A stretch of DNA of 6,689 bases from Euryarchaeota archaeon UBA82 (lineage in GTDB: Archaea; Thermoplasmatota; Poseidoniia; Poseidoniales; Poseidoniaceae): positions 1 to 6,689 of the forward strand of contig DAKQ01000117.1 in NCBI GenBank assembly GCA_002496635.1, written 5' to 3'. The position numbers were made by a program, and so were the translations under genes. Under the pieces are notes generated by a model that was not told the DNA's origin, did not search any database, and saw nothing but the letters and a program-made list of their open reading frames with translations. Of the stretch, positions 5,283-6,689 are shown piece after piece. Each line of letters opens with the position of its first letter. Within the stretch, counting starts at the first letter, position 1.

Positions 5283-6107
5283 ATGCGAACGCGTTCATTC
5301 ACAAAGCGGCGCTCGATTGTCGTTGCAGTGTTGCTCTTGCTCCTTTTACCAGGGCTCGCCACATCTCTACCAACAGGTATCGGAGGCCAACAACAAAACG
5401 GCGCAGATACAATTGATGATGTCGCCAAAGAAGGTTGCCTTTGTCACAATGGCGCACCGACCAACGAAGTTCAAATCATTCTCGATGATGTGCCTTACGC
5501 ATGGACCGCTGGAGAGACGTACGAATTCAAACTTCATATTATCGGTGGACCAGATGCAGGAGGACAGTATTCAGCAGGATTCGCCATGCGAGTCTCGAGT
5601 GGTACTCTTTCAGGAATTGGCGTAGATAACTGGCAAGGCGATGAACAGTCACTTACTCACACCTCTGGCTCTGCAACAGAATCCGATCGTATGTGGGAAA
5701 TTACATGGGTTGCTCCCGCTGAAGGCGAAGGAACCATTACATTCTGGATTACCGGAAACAGCGTTAACGGAGACGGTGGTCTTGGAAACCAAATTGAGGA
5801 TATGTGGAATCAACTTACATTCGCTATCACAGAAGGCGATGAAAAAAGCCTAGCACGTGGCACACGAACCGTCTTCGCGGGAGACGGAAACGTAAGCCCA
5901 CCAGAACCAACCTCAATCGGAACCGACCTCCACCACATGGGCGCTAAACTTCGCGCTCATTGGCTAGGATTGCTCGGGTTTGGAGCAGTTATTTTGTGCA
6001 TCGTTTTCGCAGGACTCATGCTCCGATATGGATTCTCGACTTCATACGAAGGACGAAGCAACCAGCTTCGGCTTCGATACAAACTCATGCGCAGAGGTGA
6101 CCAGTGA
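5283..6107 (+). CDS. Exported, membrane-anchored protein with a C-x-C-H motif (choice-of-anchor V / Reeler-like)
   Basis: The 274-residue protein has a signal peptide (basic RTRSFTKRR, hydrophobic core 11-27). A mature domain of about 200 residues on the outer face follows, then one membrane span (about 226-248) and a short basic cytoplasmic tail. Near the mature N-terminus is GCLCHNGAP, with C52, C54 and H55. The position before a beta-rich region with PYAWTAGETYEFKLHI and QYSAGFAMRV resembles choice-of-anchor V or Reeler-like domains, which often carry a C-x-x-C-H near their start. Here the spacing is one residue shorter than a normal haem c site, so covalent haem is uncertain; a metal or a disulfide is also possible. 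His217, His218 and His226 sit just before the span. The gene opens a plus-strand run with a two-span membrane protein and a Tat substrate, so a role in a membrane electron-transfer complex is inferred. The stop overlaps the next ATG by one base. Confidence 0.78.
   Translation: MRTRSFTKRRSIVVAVLLLLLLPGLATSLPTGIGGQQQNGADTIDDVAKEGCLCHNGAPTNEVQIILDDVPYAWTAGETYEFKLHIIGGPDAGGQYSAGFAMRVSSGTLSGIGVDNWQGDEQSLTHTSGSATESDRMWEITWVAPAEGEGTITFWITGNSVNGDGGLGNQIEDMWNQLTFAITEGDEKSLARGTRTVFAGDGNVSPPEPTSIGTDLHHMGAKLRAHWLGLLGFGAVILCIVFAGLMLRYGFSTSYEGRSNQLRLRYKLMRRGDQ
6094..6100 (+). promoter_or_regulatory. Shine-Dalgarno of the 148-residue membrane protein gene
   Basis: GAGGTGA lies inside the 3' end of the upstream gene, six bases before the ATG at 6107. 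The match to the 16S 3' end is seven bases and the spacing is ideal. It favours the ATG at 6107 over the in-frame GTG at 6104. Confidence 0.7.
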
Positions 6108-6553
6108 TGTACGACGATGCAATTCAAAATCTACTGAAGGGAGTTGCAGATGGCTCCATCACCGTCAAGGACGCACGAACGGCTCTTGAGGGCGTCGAAC
6201 TTACAGAAGAGCAAATGGATGCTGCAATCGATCACGGAGTCCACAACGTTGCTGAATCCGGTACAATCGTTAGCGCTTCACTCGCACCATCCGGAGCGTC
6301 CTATCTCACCATGTTCTTCTTTGCATGGGGACTCTTCTGGATTTGTTACTGGTCATTCTCCCTCATCTATGGACTGGCCAATGATTGGGATCAGCAAAAC
6401 TTGTCATTCCATCTCGGCATGGTCTTGACAACTCTCATCCTCATGGGGCTCGTCTATCTGAAATTCATTCTACCGGATACCATCATCGTGAAGCATTCTC
6501 AGAACAAGTACGTTCCTGAACACCAGAAAGACTGGAAGGAGTATAAGTGGTGA
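6107..6553 (+). CDS. Two-span membrane protein in the putative respiratory operon
   Basis: The 148-residue product has a soluble N-terminal part (1-60) in two pieces. DDAIQNLLKGVADGSITVKDARTAL reads like a short helical hairpin, and LTEEQMDAAIDHGVHNV follows. Two membrane spans lie at about 65-90 (rich in Phe and Trp) and 101-122, and the tail is basic and aromatic (WKEYKW). His43 and His46 are in the soluble part, and His102 is at the start of span 2. I do not recognise a family. Translational coupling is likely: its ATG overlaps the previous stop as TGATG, and its own stop is part of the ribosome site of the next gene. The context suggests a small subunit of the membrane complex encoded by the run. 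Confidence 0.8.
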   Translation: MYDDAIQNLLKGVADGSITVKDARTALEGVELTEEQMDAAIDHGVHNVAESGTIVSASLAPSGASYLTMFFFAWGLFWICYWSFSLIYGLANDWDQQNLSFHLGMVLTTLILMGLVYLKFILPDTIIVKHSQNKYVPEHQKDWKEYKW

Positions 6554-6554
6554 T
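6549..6554 (+). promoter_or_regulatory. Shine-Dalgarno of the Tat-substrate gene, overlapping the upstream stop
   Basis: GGTGAT matches the 16S 3' end over six bases and lies four bases before the ATG at 6559. The TGA inside it is the stop codon of the upstream gene, so the two genes are probably translationally coupled. It favours the ATG at 6559 over the in-frame GTG at 6550. Confidence 0.55.
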
Positions 6555-6558
6555 TTTT

Positions 6559-6689
6559 ATGGCAAAAGATTACGATTTAGTCGTTCCAGAATCCAAGCAG
6601 ATGGATCTCAACGCAGCTGGAAATGTTATCAATAGACGTCAGTTCTTGCGCTATGGATTTAACACCGCTGCTGGCGTACTTACAGCATC
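6559..6689 (+). CDS. Tat-exported protein, N-terminal fragment; possibly a Rieske iron-sulfur protein
   Basis: Only the first 43 residues are inside the window. After a hydrophilic stretch of about 25 residues comes NRRQFLRYGFNTAAGVLTA, a twin-arginine signal (RRxFLR) entering a hydrophobic segment. Such proteins are exported folded by the Tat system, usually with a cofactor. Rieske [2Fe-2S] subunits of bc1-like complexes commonly begin this way, with the Tat segment kept as a membrane anchor. The upstream genes (exported C-x-C-H protein, small membrane protein) fit such a complex. The cluster-binding C-x-H and C-x-x-H motifs would lie beyond the right edge, so another Tat substrate cannot be excluded. 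Confidence 0.6.
   Translation, partial: MAKDYDLVVPESKQMDLNAAGNVINRRQFLRYGFNTAAGVLTA

Noticed and set aside
1..6689. CRISPR arrays, insertion sequences, long repeats, prophage or integration signs, including possible integration at the tRNA-Lys
   Set aside because: No repeated units, transposase or integrase frames, or second copy of the tRNA end were seen anywhere in the window.

Overview
The window looks like chromosomal DNA of a planktonic archaeon, most likely a Marine Group II / Thermoplasmatota-type lineage (Candidatus Poseidoniales or a relative). The archaeal signs are a tRNA-Lys gene without an encoded CCA, a probable RNase P protein Pop5/Rnp2, a HemK2-type release-factor methyltransferase domain, an FtsZ/tubulin-superfamily GTPase and the compact gene packing. 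Internal genes of operons carry GGAGGTGAT-like Shine-Dalgarno sequences, while the genes that seem to start transcripts mostly lack them. That split is common in archaea that use leaderless first genes. The lineage is inferred from gene content; no taxonomic marker can be placed by eye. I see no mobile element, CRISPR array, prophage or long repeat.

Layout from left to right: tRNA-Lys(UUU) on the minus strand (5-78). A plus-strand gene (204-1622) encodes a HemK-like methyltransferase joined to a biotin protein ligase in one 472-residue chain. A minus-strand pair follows (2510 to 1588): probable RNase P Pop5, then a small two-span acidic membrane protein. Next is a plus-strand, roughly ten-span membrane protein with an acidic tail (2535-3896). 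A minus-strand pair (5139 to 3893) encodes a 100-residue TPR protein and a short, divergent FtsZ-like GTPase. Last is a plus-strand run (5283 to the right edge): a signal-peptide protein with a C-x-C-H motif and a C-terminal membrane anchor, a 148-residue two-span membrane protein, and the start of a twin-arginine (Tat) substrate that may be a Rieske iron-sulfur protein.

The genes are packed as alternating convergent and divergent blocks. The two convergent junctions overlap: one by 35 bp, the other through a shared TTAA holding both stop codons. The divergent Pop5/membrane-protein pair leaves only about 24 bp between starts. The only sizeable non-coding stretches are 79-203 and 5140-5282, both between divergent genes and both holding TATA-like elements.

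The three things most worth following are the methyltransferase-biotin ligase fusion, the TPR plus FtsZ-like operon (T7 catalytic acids kept, T3 loop diverged, C-terminal tail missing), and the exported C-x-C-H protein at the head of what may be a respiratory quinol-oxidising operon. None of these is proven to be a new system from sequence alone.
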